Positions 25,610 through 34,390 of a DNA stretch of 64,000 nucleotides are shown in pieces. Both the position numbers and the translations under genes were made by a program. A model generated the notes under the pieces. That model was given only the letters and a program-made list of their open reading frames with translations, was not told the origin of the DNA and did not search any database. How positions within the stretch are numbered: the stretch's first letter is position 1; every line of letters starts with the position of its first letter. The stretch is from JAAELZ01 sp965237995 (lineage in GTDB: Bacteria > Pseudomonadota > Gammaproteobacteria > Arenicellales > Poriferihabitantaceae): assembly GCA_965237995.1 (NCBI GenBank), contig CBDEGO010000002.1, positions 248,001 through 312,000 of the forward strand, given 5' to 3'.

Positions 25610-25927
25610 ATGACTGGAGATACGGTCAACGCCGAATTAGGGGCTGCAAAAGTCGCAATTGCTGCTGGTAGAAATCACTCACTTGAAGATCAACACGAAG
25701 CCAGCCGCGCTTATCTAGGTGAACGTACCATCGGCACCGTTTTACTCTTTTGTGCAATTTTTGTCGGTGTCGTTTGGCTAATTGAAACGCCAGACTTAAT
25801 CCGTTATAGCATCACAGGGTTAACTGGGGTTTTAGCCATTGCATGGGCAACGCGCGCGTTGCGTGCTAAAAGTGCATTACACGCCTTGAGAGATACACAA
25901 GCTAATGCTTACCAGGACAAGGCTTAG
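25610..25927 (+). CDS. Small hypothetical membrane protein
   Basis: A 105-residue protein with a polar N-terminal 40 residues and two hydrophobic spans (TVLLFCAIFVGVVWLIE and SITGLTGVLAIAWATRAL) separated by a short loop, so a hairpin in the inner membrane with both ends inside is likely. AGGAAT gives a good ribosome binding site 7 nt before ATG 25610. No family was recognised. It lies between the DUF599 gene and the convergent ligase gene. Confidence 0.55.
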   Translation: MTGDTVNAELGAAKVAIAAGRNHSLEDQHEASRAYLGERTIGTVLLFCAIFVGVVWLIETPDLIRYSITGLTGVLAIAWATRALRAKSALHALRDTQANAYQDKA

Positions 25928-25979
25928 TGCTAACTATTGATATGCTATCGACATTCCATAAGTAATGTAGGCGCCGCCG

Positions 25980-27494
25980 TTAAGCCAGTTTAAGGCGTTG
26001 TATTTTCCCTGACGGCCCTTTGGGCAATTCATCACGCATAAATATATTTTTTGGTGCTTTATAAGCGCCTAAAGCTTCAATACACAAATCGCGTAGTTCT
26101 TCTTCCGTTGCTTCCATCCCTGGGCAAAGCGCGACACAAGCCATGATCTCTTGACCATAGTGCTCATCATCAATGCCGTATGCCGCCGCTTCTAACACGG
26201 CTGGGTGTTTATATAGCACATCATCAATCTCGCGCGGTGCGACATTCTCGCCACCTTTGATAATTAACTCTTTAATCCGCCCCGTGATGAAGTAATAACC
26301 TTGTTCATCGCAAAAACATAAATCTCCAGTATGTAACCAACCATCTTCTTCGATTGTTTCAACCGTGACTTGTGGGTTTTTGTAATAGCCTTTCATTACG
26401 TTATCACCCCGGATCATTAACTCGCCAATTTCGTCGCAATCAGCGTCAGAACCATCAGCTCGAATAACCTTTGCTTCATTACCTACCGCAACACCGGGGG
26501 AGCCATACTTCCCCTTAGCAGGCGGCTTGGGATTGGATAAAATTTGCGCAGCCGTTTCACTCAGCCCCATTGTTTCAACAATCGAGATACCAAAGCGAGA
26601 TTCAAACTGTTGATGCTTAGCTGGTGATAAGGCCGCAGAGGCAGACCGCCCAAATTTAACGCGCTGTTGCACTTCGGCCAATGCTTCGGCAGAGATATCT
26701 TTAGCGTCGTTCTCTATGAGATAAGAAATGATGGTAGGCACCACACTAAACCACGTACAACGGTATTTATGCATATCTTGCCAAAATTCACGAGCACTAA
26801 AACGCGTGCGCATAACAACCTCGCTTGCACTCACTAACGGTGCCATGACAGTCACCATTTGGGCATTGATGTGATACAGCGGTAATACACACATTGCAAT
26901 ATCGTCTTTTTCAACCCCATGCGCTAACGCAGTGTATTTTCCTCCCGCTATTACATTTTTATGCGAGAGCAACACACCCTTTGGCATACCCGTGGTGCCA
27001 GAGGTGTAAATCAATAAGGCCGTATCATCTTCACGCATCTGAGAGCTGGCAGTCGCATTAGGAGAGGCATTTAACTGAATGTCTGGACCTAAGGTTTCGC
27101 AAGTATCGATTACGTCAAGATCACTTGGCAAGCCCTCTATAACCTTGGCATAACTCTGCTTGTACTTTGCACTCACAAATAATAAAGAGGCGTCAGAGTG
27201 CTCCATAATATAGGTGAGTGGCTTTTGCCCACTAACTGCATTCAACGCTAACACTACGCGACCGCTGTACATCACGCCGAGTAACAGTAAAGTCGTCCAA
27301 TAACCGTTGTCTAGCAAAAAGGCAACGGTGGCGCCTCGACTAATATTTTTCGAATCTAATAATGCGTTGATTTGCAGACACTGCGCCTGTAACTCGCCCC
27401 AAGTCAAGGTTTTGCCAGTTTCGGCTATGGTTAAAAATATTTTGTCAGGGTGCGCCGCACTACCTTGATCGATAATTTCTTGTACTGTTAACAT
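25980..27494 (-). CDS. AMP-forming acyl-CoA ligase, probable sulfoacetate-CoA ligase (SauT-like)
   Basis: A 504-residue ANL-superfamily enzyme. LLIYTSGTTGMPKGVLLSHK is the P-loop (A3), GWLHTGDLC is A7, GRIKELIIKGGENVAPREID is A8, and PKGPSGKIQRLKL contains the catalytic A10 lysine. It makes an acyl-AMP, then the CoA thioester. The preceding gene, 20 bp upstream, encodes an acylating aldehyde dehydrogenase of SauS type, so the pair likely converts sulfoacetate to sulfoacetyl-CoA and then sulfoacetaldehyde, as SauT and SauS do in Cupriavidus necator. The sulfonate substrate is inferred from the partner and the transporter; a generic short-chain acid is the alternative. Confidence 0.7.
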   Translation of the reverse strand: MLTVQEIIDQGSAAHPDKIFLTIAETGKTLTWGELQAQCLQINALLDSKNISRGATVAFLLDNGYWTTLLLLGVMYSGRVVLALNAVSGQKPLTYIMEHSDASLLFVSAKYKQSYAKVIEGLPSDLDVIDTCETLGPDIQLNASPNATASSQMREDDTALLIYTSGTTGMPKGVLLSHKNVIAGGKYTALAHGVEKDDIAMCVLPLYHINAQMVTVMAPLVSASEVVMRTRFSAREFWQDMHKYRCTWFSVVPTIISYLIENDAKDISAEALAEVQQRVKFGRSASAALSPAKHQQFESRFGISIVETMGLSETAAQILSNPKPPAKGKYGSPGVAVGNEAKVIRADGSDADCDEIGELMIRGDNVMKGYYKNPQVTVETIEEDGWLHTGDLCFCDEQGYYFITGRIKELIIKGGENVAPREIDDVLYKHPAVLEAAAYGIDDEHYGQEIMACVALCPGMEATEEELRDLCIEALGAYKAPKNIFMRDELPKGPSGKIQRLKLA

Positions 27495-27514
27495 CCTTAC
27501 ATATCCAAGAAAAT

Positions 27515-28942
27515 TTAATTAGCGAGGGCTTCGATGTCGTACGCCTGCCAATAATCAGAAAATAAATCTTCTAATGTAGGCTCCTGCGTGGCAATAGTAC
27601 GCACAACCCTTGTTGTATTCAGGTAATGCTTATAATTCATGTTGTCAGAGATGCTATTTTCACCCCAAGTTCCGCACCCCATCGATAGTGAAAATGGCAA
27701 TCCATTGTCGAAACTACCTCCGGTTGCATAGCAATGTATCTGATTCACAATGACTCTACAAATTGGCAAGTTCAAGCCTAGATAGCTTGGCCGCTCTTCG
27801 TTTGTTGTATGAATACTAATAGAGTGCCCCTGCCCTTGATACGCCATAATACCCTCAGCAATAGTAGCTGCTTCGTCAAAATCACTAGCGCGAAACACAG
27901 TAAGAACAGGTGATAATTTCTCGCCAGAATAGGGATGTTGTTTACCTATGCCCGTCGCTTCAACGAGCAATACTTTGGTTGCGTGGCTCGTTTCAGCCTC
28001 AAGTCCAGCCAATTCACTTATTTCATAAGCCTTTTTAGCAATTAAAGATTGATTTAACTTACCATCATGCCAGAGTTGGCTTGCCAGTCGACTGCGATCT
28101 TCATTCGATAGCAATAGCGCACCTTGATGATGTAAGGCTTCGAGCATCTCATCATACACTGCGTCAATTACCACTAGGTTGTTTTCTGATGAACAACTTG
28201 TTGCGTTATCAAACGACTTAGAAATGACGATTTTACGCGCAGCTTCTGCCAAATCCGCCGTTTCATCGACGATGGATACGACATTTCCTGCACCTACGCC
28301 GACTGCCGGAGTCCCGCTTGAGTAGGCCGCTCTAACATTGTTTTGGGAACCCGTTGCAACGACCAAATCAACTTCTTGCATGAGCTGTAACGTACCCACT
28401 TTACTAATGGGCGAAGGCAGTCGTTGCACTAAGTCTTTCGGCGCGCCGACTCGTTCTAATTCTATTTGCATCAATTCAACTAATCTATCACAACAGTGCG
28501 CCCCTTTAGGTGAGGGTGCTAAAATCATTGCATTGCCGCCTTTAAGCGCATTAATCGTTTTGTTTGCTGGTGTCGCTGCCGGATTGGTCGAAGGCACAAT
28601 CGCCCCAACCACACCAACTGGCCTGGCTATTTCTACTATCCCTTTGTCAGGATATTCAGCGATAACACCCACGGTTTTTGCTTCCTTGATATCTCGCAGT
28701 AAACCCATCGTCTTACGCCGATTTTTAGTGATTTTGTCTTCCACATTACCTAACCCGGTATCGGCGACGGCCATCTGCGCGAGCTCGGCATTATTACTAG
28801 GATTGATGATACTCCAGCCTACCGCTGTGACGACTGCATCAACTTGCTCTTGGGTATAAGCCGAATAGATTTTCTGCGCTGCTTTAGCGCGTGCAACGGT
28901 TTCAGAAACCGCATTTGAAAGGTTATCTGCTTCTACACTCAT
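27515..28942 (-). CDS. sauS: Acylating aldehyde dehydrogenase, probable sulfoacetaldehyde dehydrogenase (SauS-like)
   Basis: A 475-residue CoA-dependent aldehyde dehydrogenase. The catalytic cysteine is C250 in KSFDNATSCSSENNLVV, with the NAD-binding ATGSQNNVRAAYSSG region before it (197-210) and VGVVGAIVPSTNPAATP at 108-125. The pattern is that of the acylating branch (AdhE/EutE-like) with the SSEN continuation found in SauS. It would reduce sulfoacetyl-CoA to sulfoacetaldehyde. It lies between the transporter genes and the ligase gene, separated from tctC by a terminator hairpin. No xsc or ackA/pta was found here, so the later steps must lie elsewhere. Confidence 0.78.
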   Translation of the reverse strand: MSVEADNLSNAVSETVARAKAAQKIYSAYTQEQVDAVVTAVGWSIINPSNNAELAQMAVADTGLGNVEDKITKNRRKTMGLLRDIKEAKTVGVIAEYPDKGIVEIARPVGVVGAIVPSTNPAATPANKTINALKGGNAMILAPSPKGAHCCDRLVELMQIELERVGAPKDLVQRLPSPISKVGTLQLMQEVDLVVATGSQNNVRAAYSSGTPAVGVGAGNVVSIVDETADLAEAARKIVISKSFDNATSCSSENNLVVIDAVYDEMLEALHHQGALLLSNEDRSRLASQLWHDGKLNQSLIAKKAYEISELAGLEAETSHATKVLLVEATGIGKQHPYSGEKLSPVLTVFRASDFDEAATIAEGIMAYQGQGHSISIHTTNEERPSYLGLNLPICRVIVNQIHCYATGGSFDNGLPFSLSMGCGTWGENSISDNMNYKHYLNTTRVVRTIATQEPTLEDLFSDYWQAYDIEALAN

Positions 28943-28971
28943 TTTTGTTTAATCCACATTTAGATAAAAAA

Positions 28972-28998
28972 TGCCGACGACTGATGCGGTCGTCGGCA
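28972..28998 (-). terminator. Intra-operon terminator/attenuator between tctC and sauS
   Basis: TGCCGACGAC at 28972-28981 pairs with GTCGTCGGCA at 28989-28998 around a 7-nt loop. On the minus strand it is followed by TTTTTTATC. It lies between tctC and the dehydrogenase gene and would raise binding-protein transcript over downstream genes. Confidence 0.8.
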
Positions 28999-29061
28999 AT
29001 CGTTTCAGAGACGCTTTTGCGTTCTGCTTAGCAATACGTGTATTGCTTTGTTAAGTTGAAA

Positions 29062-30057
29062 CTACTGCTTTAAGTCAGCCAACAACTCGCTTAGTGCTGT
29101 TTGGCGCTCGGCCCACATAGACAGCACTTCATCACGAGACATAATATTTACTGGCGAATTAGTTTGCTTCATTTTGCCTATGGTCTTCTTGTCGTTAAAC
29201 ATCGTTGGTACTGTCGCCGCTAAATGATCAATTACATTTTGCGGTGTGCCGCCGGGAACCATTAAGCCACGGAAGTTAACACTAGAATTATCAACATCAA
29301 TGCCAGATTCTTTTAACGTGGGTACGTCAGGTAAAAAGGCATGACGCTCAAGGTCGGCAACGGCTAGGATTTTGATTTCATCACCCGCGCGCGCAGCATC
29401 AGATAGATTATTAAAACCCGCCATCGTGTCGCCGGCTTTAACTAATGTCATGGCACCTACACCACCTTTACCAGGCACATAAGTTAGTTTCGCGCCAGTC
29501 GCTTTGGCTAATTGAAGATGCGCAATGTGGTGGCCCACAAACTTGCCTGCACCGCTTACGGTTACTTTGCCCGGATTAGCTTTTGCAAACTCCACGAGTT
29601 CTTGCGCGGTATTAAATTGACTATCTTTGCCAACGATGAGCACCGCAGGATCAGCGCCCCAATTGCCAACTGGCTCTAGGTTATCGATATTGTACTTAGT
29701 GTCAAAAACAATAGACTGTGCAATGAAATGAGGTACGTTGTAAGCCGCCATCATATAGCCATCTTTAGGTGCTTTGTCTGCAAACCAATTCCAGCCTTTA
29801 CGACCGCCAGCACCTGGTTTATTAGTAACATAAATAGGTTGTCCGACAGAAAGTGGCTTGTCGTCTTTCATCTTAGCTGAAGCCAACGTCGCAATACGCG
29901 CCTGAAAGTCAGTCGCGCCACCTGGGTTATAAGCCACCATCACACCAATTGGGCGGTCTGGGTAAGTTTCAGCATTGACCGCCGAAGCGCCCAGTAACAG
30001 CATGCTAGCACTGAGTGCGACGCTTATTTTCGATAATTTACGAGTAACAGGTTTCAT
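29062..30057 (-). CDS. Tripartite tricarboxylate-type transporter solute-binding protein (TctC family)
   Basis: A 331-residue exported binding protein (signal peptide about 1-29, AVNAE cleavage). The mature part begins ETYPDRPIGVMVAYNPGGATDFQARI, the usual TctC opening, and later shows NKPGAGGRKGWNWFA and SGAGKFVGHHIAHLQLAKATGAKLTYVPGKGG, typical of this fold. Proteins of this family capture di- and tricarboxylates or related small acids in the periplasm. Here the downstream SauS/SauT-like enzymes suggest sulfoacetate or a similar C2-C3 acid. The gene follows tctB by 98 bp. Confidence 0.87.
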   Translation of the reverse strand: MKPVTRKLSKISVALSASMLLLGASAVNAETYPDRPIGVMVAYNPGGATDFQARIATLASAKMKDDKPLSVGQPIYVTNKPGAGGRKGWNWFADKAPKDGYMMAAYNVPHFIAQSIVFDTKYNIDNLEPVGNWGADPAVLIVGKDSQFNTAQELVEFAKANPGKVTVSGAGKFVGHHIAHLQLAKATGAKLTYVPGKGGVGAMTLVKAGDTMAGFNNLSDAARAGDEIKILAVADLERHAFLPDVPTLKESGIDVDNSSVNFRGLMVPGGTPQNVIDHLAATVPTMFNDKKTIGKMKQTNSPVNIMSRDEVLSMWAERQTALSELLADLKQ

Positions 30058-30155
30058 AATTCTTCTCCAAGTGTATTAGATATAGTTAAGGTTTTAGTTT
30101 AGATTTATTTACAAATTGTTGGATATTTAAAACTGCTATGCCATACAGCCAACCA

Positions 30156-30617
30156 TTAAAATAATAAACCGGTTGGCGTACGCACGTGCAATAGTTTCCA
30201 AAATAGAATATACAGTACCAACATGAACACAGCGGCAACGCTTAGTTTGTAAACTAAGGCACGGCTATCGAACGTACTACGTTTTCCGTACAGCATGGTA
30301 ATTGCGCAAAATGTGATGAATGAACTGGCATAAAAACCAACATATTCAATACAAATTATATAAATAATGCCAATGATCAAACCTGGCAGCAAAGTAGACC
30401 AATCAAATAGTCGCTCATTCATTTGTGCGTTATCGGGTGTAACCTTTAAATTAGCGTACACCAGCATGACCGCGAGTATGCCGATACAGGCGGCAGCGAT
30501 TCGAGGGAACAAATACACCTCCGCATCAGTGCCGTAAAACGAGCTAATTAACAGCAATACAGCCACCAGTGCAGCCCATAAAGCTGATAGCCTTTCTTTT
30601 GAATTAATCCAACTCAT
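30156..30617 (-). CDS. Tripartite tricarboxylate transporter small membrane subunit (TctB family)
   Basis: A 153-residue membrane protein with four spans (LWAALVAVLLLISSFYG, FPRIAAACIGILAVMLVYA, LLPGLIIGIIYIICIEYVGFYASS, LSVAAVFMLVLYILFW), as expected for TctB. Its ATG overlaps the tctA stop by 4 bp (ATGA), so translation is coupled. TctB has low sequence conservation, so the call rests on size, topology and context. Confidence 0.8.
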   Translation of the reverse strand: MSWINSKERLSALWAALVAVLLLISSFYGTDAEVYLFPRIAAACIGILAVMLVYANLKVTPDNAQMNERLFDWSTLLPGLIIGIIYIICIEYVGFYASSFITFCAITMLYGKRSTFDSRALVYKLSVAAVFMLVLYILFWKLLHVRTPTGLLF

Positions 30618-32117
30618 CCTACTTCTCCCGCTTGTTTACGTACTTTGGCACCTGAAAATCCGCTGTATGCGATTGAGGCAACACACAAAAATATTAATAC
30701 GATATTGATTGGCCCATCAGTGAAATAGCTGAATACGCCATCTCGACTACCTGCAATGAGCGAGCCTTGTAAAAAGCTGTCTTCAGCAATTGGCCCTAAA
30801 ATAATACCGAGTACAACCGGCGCAGCGCTAAACCCAAACTTACTCGCAAAAAACATAAATAGCCCAAGACATGCCATCACTAGCACGTCTGAATAGCTGG
30901 TTTGTATACTGTATGTACCAAACACCGCGAGCGTAAGGATTGCCGCAGCCATAAAATGGTCAGGCACTTTCATGATCCAACCACTGTGTTGACTCAGGAA
31001 CAAGCCAATAATCAGCATAAATACCTGCGCAACAATCAGCGAATTAATAAAAGTCCACGTTGTTTCCGCATGAACAGTGAATAGATCTGGAACCAGGAAA
31101 CAAGCCATGAATTAATAACCCACCTAGCAACACAGCGGCAGTCGGGCTGCCTGGAATGCTTAGGGTTAGTAAGGGAACTAAGGACGGGCCTACCATGCCG
31201 TTGTTTGCGGATTCAGCAGCGATTACACCATCTGGTTCGCCCGTTCCATACTTAGATGGGTCTTTGCTCAGCTTCTTGACTTGATCATAAGCAACTAAAC
31301 CTGCAATTTGGCCTCCAGCTCCAGGGATAATACCAACAACGATGCCCACCACCGAACCGATAGTCAGGGCCTTGATTCGGCTAAAGTTATACATTACCGA
31401 TTGCATTAATTTAGATTCGCCCAGCGCATACACTGAGGAGTCTTTGTCTTTGCGCGCTTGCTCAATTAACGATAACACTTGCGGAATTGCGAACAAACCG
31501 ATCAGCGCTGCTACGATATGAATGCCGCTTTCGAGGTGCTCAGAATAAACAAACCGATCTTCACCTAACATTGGGTTAGCGCCAATGGTTGATAAGGAAA
31601 TGCCAAACAAGCCAGACAATAGCCCTTTAACAACTGACTTACTGCCAATGGTGCCTATTACGGTGATGCCTAAAATAGCAATCCAGAATAATTCAGAAGG
31701 CCCGAACTCCAGCGCTAATTTTGCTAATGGTGGCGTAAAAAAGATCAGTACCAAAATACCTAACACTCCACCGACGAACGAGCTGGCAAAGCAGTAGTGC
31801 AAGGCTTCAGCGGCTCTACCTTTAGCGGCAAGTGGGTGGCCGTCCATTGCAGTTGCAATGTTGGCTGGCGCGCCAGGTACATTCACTAAAATAGCGCTAA
31901 TCGCTCCGCCTGCCACCGTTGAGGTGTACATCGCACCGAGTAAAATCAAACCTGACGCGGGCTCCATATGGAAGGTAAATGGAATCATCAAGGCCACTGC
32001 CATCGTCGGGCTTAAACCAGGCAACGCGCCCAATATTAATCCAGCGAAGGTTCCGCTTATAAGTAAAGCGATATGGTAAACGGTAAAAACATTACCAAAG
32101 TAATTTAAAAACTCCAA
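30614..32117 (-). pseudogene. Tripartite transporter large subunit TctA, split by a single-base frameshift
   Basis: The two halves together give a full-length TctA (about 500 residues). The first part (from ATG 32117) has the typical opening FGNVFTVYHIALLISGTFAGLILGALPGLSPTMAVALMIPFTF and GIIPGAGGQIAGLVAYDQ, and breaks after LLIHGLFPG near 31093. The second part continues at PDLFTVHAETTWTFINSLIV through the remaining spans to 30614. Removing one A from AA at 31091-31092 (T on the coding strand) restores LFPGPDLFTVH with no other change. I read this as one gene with a 1-nt insertion, from sequencing error or a recent mutation. If real, uptake through the system would be lost. Confidence 0.85.
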
Positions 32118-32176
32118 TTGTTATCACCTCTTGTTATTATCGCCGCGAGACGCTGAATTATGGTATATATCATATC

Positions 32177-32192
32177 ACTCATATAGATGAGT
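32177..32192. promoter_or_regulatory. Candidate GntR operator in the tctA/GntR divergent region
   Basis: ACTCAT-N4-ATGAGT is a perfect inverted repeat in the 130-bp space between divergent tctA and the GntR gene. It sits within an A+T-rich stretch (32161-32192) likely to hold the promoters. It is a reasonable site for the GntR dimer. Confidence 0.45.
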
Positions 32193-32247
32193 TACTGGAT
32201 CGACTATAGCGGCCCAACAAGAAGTTTGTCAACAGGAAGGTTGTATT

Positions 32248-33016
32248 ATGAATTTACCCGAGTCACGTAGAGATTTCGACTCCGCTCCATTACGTAAATC
32301 TGAGCCACTTTACCAAGTGGTAGAGAATCATATTAAAGGCGAAATATCGTCCGGCCTCCTAGTGCCTGGTGATTTAATTCTATCTGAACCTAGATTATCT
32401 AAACTGCTGGACGTTAGCCAAGGCACCGTTAAAAAAGCGATCGATAACTTAGTTTGGCAGGGTTTATTATTTCGTCATCAAGGCAAAGGCACCTTTGTTT
32501 CTCGAATTGACTTTAATAACAGCTTGTTTCGATTTTTCTCTTACGGCGATGAAAAGGGGAGAAGACATACGCATCCGAAAAGACACCACAGATCGACGTC
32601 TAGAACTTGGGAGCAAAGAAATTTGTGTGCGCCTCGATGTTGCTGTAGAAACCCCGCTTTTGTATATCGAACGCATTGGTCAAGTCCGGTCTGACCAAGT
32701 GTCCTACCCCACATTTATCGAATATTCGTGGTGGATTGCGGAATTAGTACCTGGATTAGAGAAACCAGACACACATATCCCTGATTTGTTTTACGCGTTG
32801 ATTGTGGACAAATATGATATTCCCATCGTGCGTGCTGAAGAAACGTTAACTGCATCAGCCTGTGACGAGATAACTGCCGACAAATTGGGAATACCCATCG
32901 ACTCACCAGTCGTAGTTTTAAATCGAGCCACCTACACCGTCAATGACAAAATAGTCGAAGTCAGGACGACCAAAGGTAGAGCTGACCAATTTAGCTATAA
33001 GCGAGAAATCCGCTAA
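32248..33016 (+). pseudogene. GntR family (HutC-type, UTRA domain) regulator, split by a single-base frameshift
   Basis: The N-terminal winged helix is intact: SEPLYQVVENHIKGEISSGL, ILSEPRLSKLLDVSQGTVKKAIDNLVWQG and RHQGKGTFVSR. The C-terminal effector (UTRA) domain continues in the next frame: EICVRLDVAVETPLLYIERIG, SYPTFIEYSWW and VEVRTTKGRADQFSY. The frames meet at AAAAGGGG (32552-32559). Dropping one base gives YGDERGEDIRIRKD, with no residue lost. A good ribosome binding site (AGGAAGG) precedes the ATG at 32248. It is divergent from the sulfoacetate-type operon and is its likely regulator. Cupriavidus uses an IclR-type protein for the same role, so the pairing with GntR is different here. 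Confidence 0.85.
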
Positions 33017-33220
33017 GCGAAAGCAAAGGTGTCGCGCCATGTAAGCGATGTGCTAGCAGTTAAGTTCTCACCGTCTAAGCTATTATAGCAACACATTTGA
33101 TGCTTGATAAACGCCCAAGCTCCAACTTTCAATGCACCAACAATCAATAATAACGGTTGATCGCGTGTCACAATTATCTTATCCTTTTAAGCACAAAAAC
33201 TTAAAACACTGAAGATAACT

Positions 33221-34321
33221 ATGAAACTTACTACACTATTTACCGCGCTGGCTGTGCCTGCCGCGATTGGCATAAGTGGGGCAGCATTCGCTGCTGGCCA
33301 ACTTAACGTAACGAACTGGGCCGAATATATCGGCGAAGAAACCATCGCTAATTTTGCTAAAGAATTCGACATCGAAGTCACTTACGATAATTACGACTCT
33401 GTAGAAGCTATCGACTCTAAGTTACTCGCGGGTAACTCTGGTTATGACGTTGTTAGTCACGCAAGCTCAGTAAATGCACGCTTAATACCTGCGGGGATTT
33501 TACAAAAATTAGATAAGTCTAAATTACCGAACCTCAAGCATATGCGCGGCGACATCATGGCGCAACTCGATGCGAATTGGGACCCAGGCAATGAACATAT
33601 CATTCCATACATGTGGGGTTCTCATGGGGTCACATATAACTCTGAGCTGGTTAAAGAAACCCATCCAGATGCGCCTATCGGGTCGATGGATATGGTATTC
33701 GACCCAGTACACATGGAAAAGTTGTCTAAGTGCGGTGTTGCGATGTTGGACTCTCCGACCGATATCATGCCAATGGCGCTCGCTCATCTTGGTTTAGACC
33801 CAAGCTCAAACAACCCGGCCGACTACAAAGCAGCAGCAGAAATGCTATCTAAAGTACGGCCTTATATTAAAACTTTTGACAACTATGCTTATCAACGCAT
33901 GCCAGAAAAGGAATTTTGCGTAGCCGTAACTTGGGGGCCAGATGGCTTACTCGCCATGTCTGGTGCGAAAGAAGCGAACACCGGTGTCGTATTAGATTTT
34001 TATCTTCCCGACGGCGACGGCAAAGCGCAATTTTGGGCTGACGGCTGGGTCATTCCTGCTGATGCAAAGAATGTAGAAAACGCGCACCTATTCCTAAACT
34101 ATATGATGCGCCCAGAAGTTGCCGCTGCCGACAGCAACTACACTTGGTACGCCAACGCTAATGAAAGCGCATTTGACTTAGTAGACCCCGCTGTCACAGG
34201 TAGCCCTGCAGCCTATCCGCCAGCCGAGCAAGTAAACAATATGTACCCATTGGCTCCCCTGAAGCCAAAAGCAGAGCGTGCTAGAACACGTGCATGGACA
34301 GCTTTTAAGTCTGGAAGCTAA
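33221..34321 (+). CDS. potF: Polyamine ABC transporter substrate-binding protein (PotF/SpuD-like)
   Basis: A 366-residue periplasmic binding protein with a clean signal peptide (MKLTTLFTALAVPAAIGISG, cleavage near AFA). The mature start QLNVTNWAEYIGEETIANFAKEFDI and NYDSVEAIDSKLLAGNSGYDVV match PotF/SpuD, which bind putrescine or spermidine. YMWGSHGVTYN and FWADGWVIPADAKN line the binding cleft in that family. It is the first gene of the potFGHI-like operon, and is followed by a terminator hairpin. Glutamylpolyamine catabolic genes at the window start could use the imported amine. Confidence 0.88.
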   Translation: MKLTTLFTALAVPAAIGISGAAFAAGQLNVTNWAEYIGEETIANFAKEFDIEVTYDNYDSVEAIDSKLLAGNSGYDVVSHASSVNARLIPAGILQKLDKSKLPNLKHMRGDIMAQLDANWDPGNEHIIPYMWGSHGVTYNSELVKETHPDAPIGSMDMVFDPVHMEKLSKCGVAMLDSPTDIMPMALAHLGLDPSSNNPADYKAAAEMLSKVRPYIKTFDNYAYQRMPEKEFCVAVTWGPDGLLAMSGAKEANTGVVLDFYLPDGDGKAQFWADGWVIPADAKNVENAHLFLNYMMRPEVAAADSNYTWYANANESAFDLVDPAVTGSPAAYPPAEQVNNMYPLAPLKPKAERARTRAWTAFKSGS

Positions 34322-34338
34322 CACTTCAATTTGTCCGC

Positions 34339-34364
34339 AAAGGCCACCGCAGCGGTGGCCTTTT
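34339..34364 (+). terminator. Intra-operon terminator/attenuator after potF
   Basis: AAAGGCCACCGC (34339-34350) pairs with GCGGTGGCCTTT (34352-34363), then TTAG. The perfect arms with a T-rich end lie between potF and potG and would favour expression of the binding protein. A similar design separates tctC from sauS. Confidence 0.8.
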
Positions 34365-34390
34365 AGTTTCAACCCGCACTGTCTACTATT

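Noticed and set aside
30614..32117. Two separate genes for TctA
   Set aside because: The two frames are consecutive parts of one TctA with no lost residues; a 1-nt change joins them.
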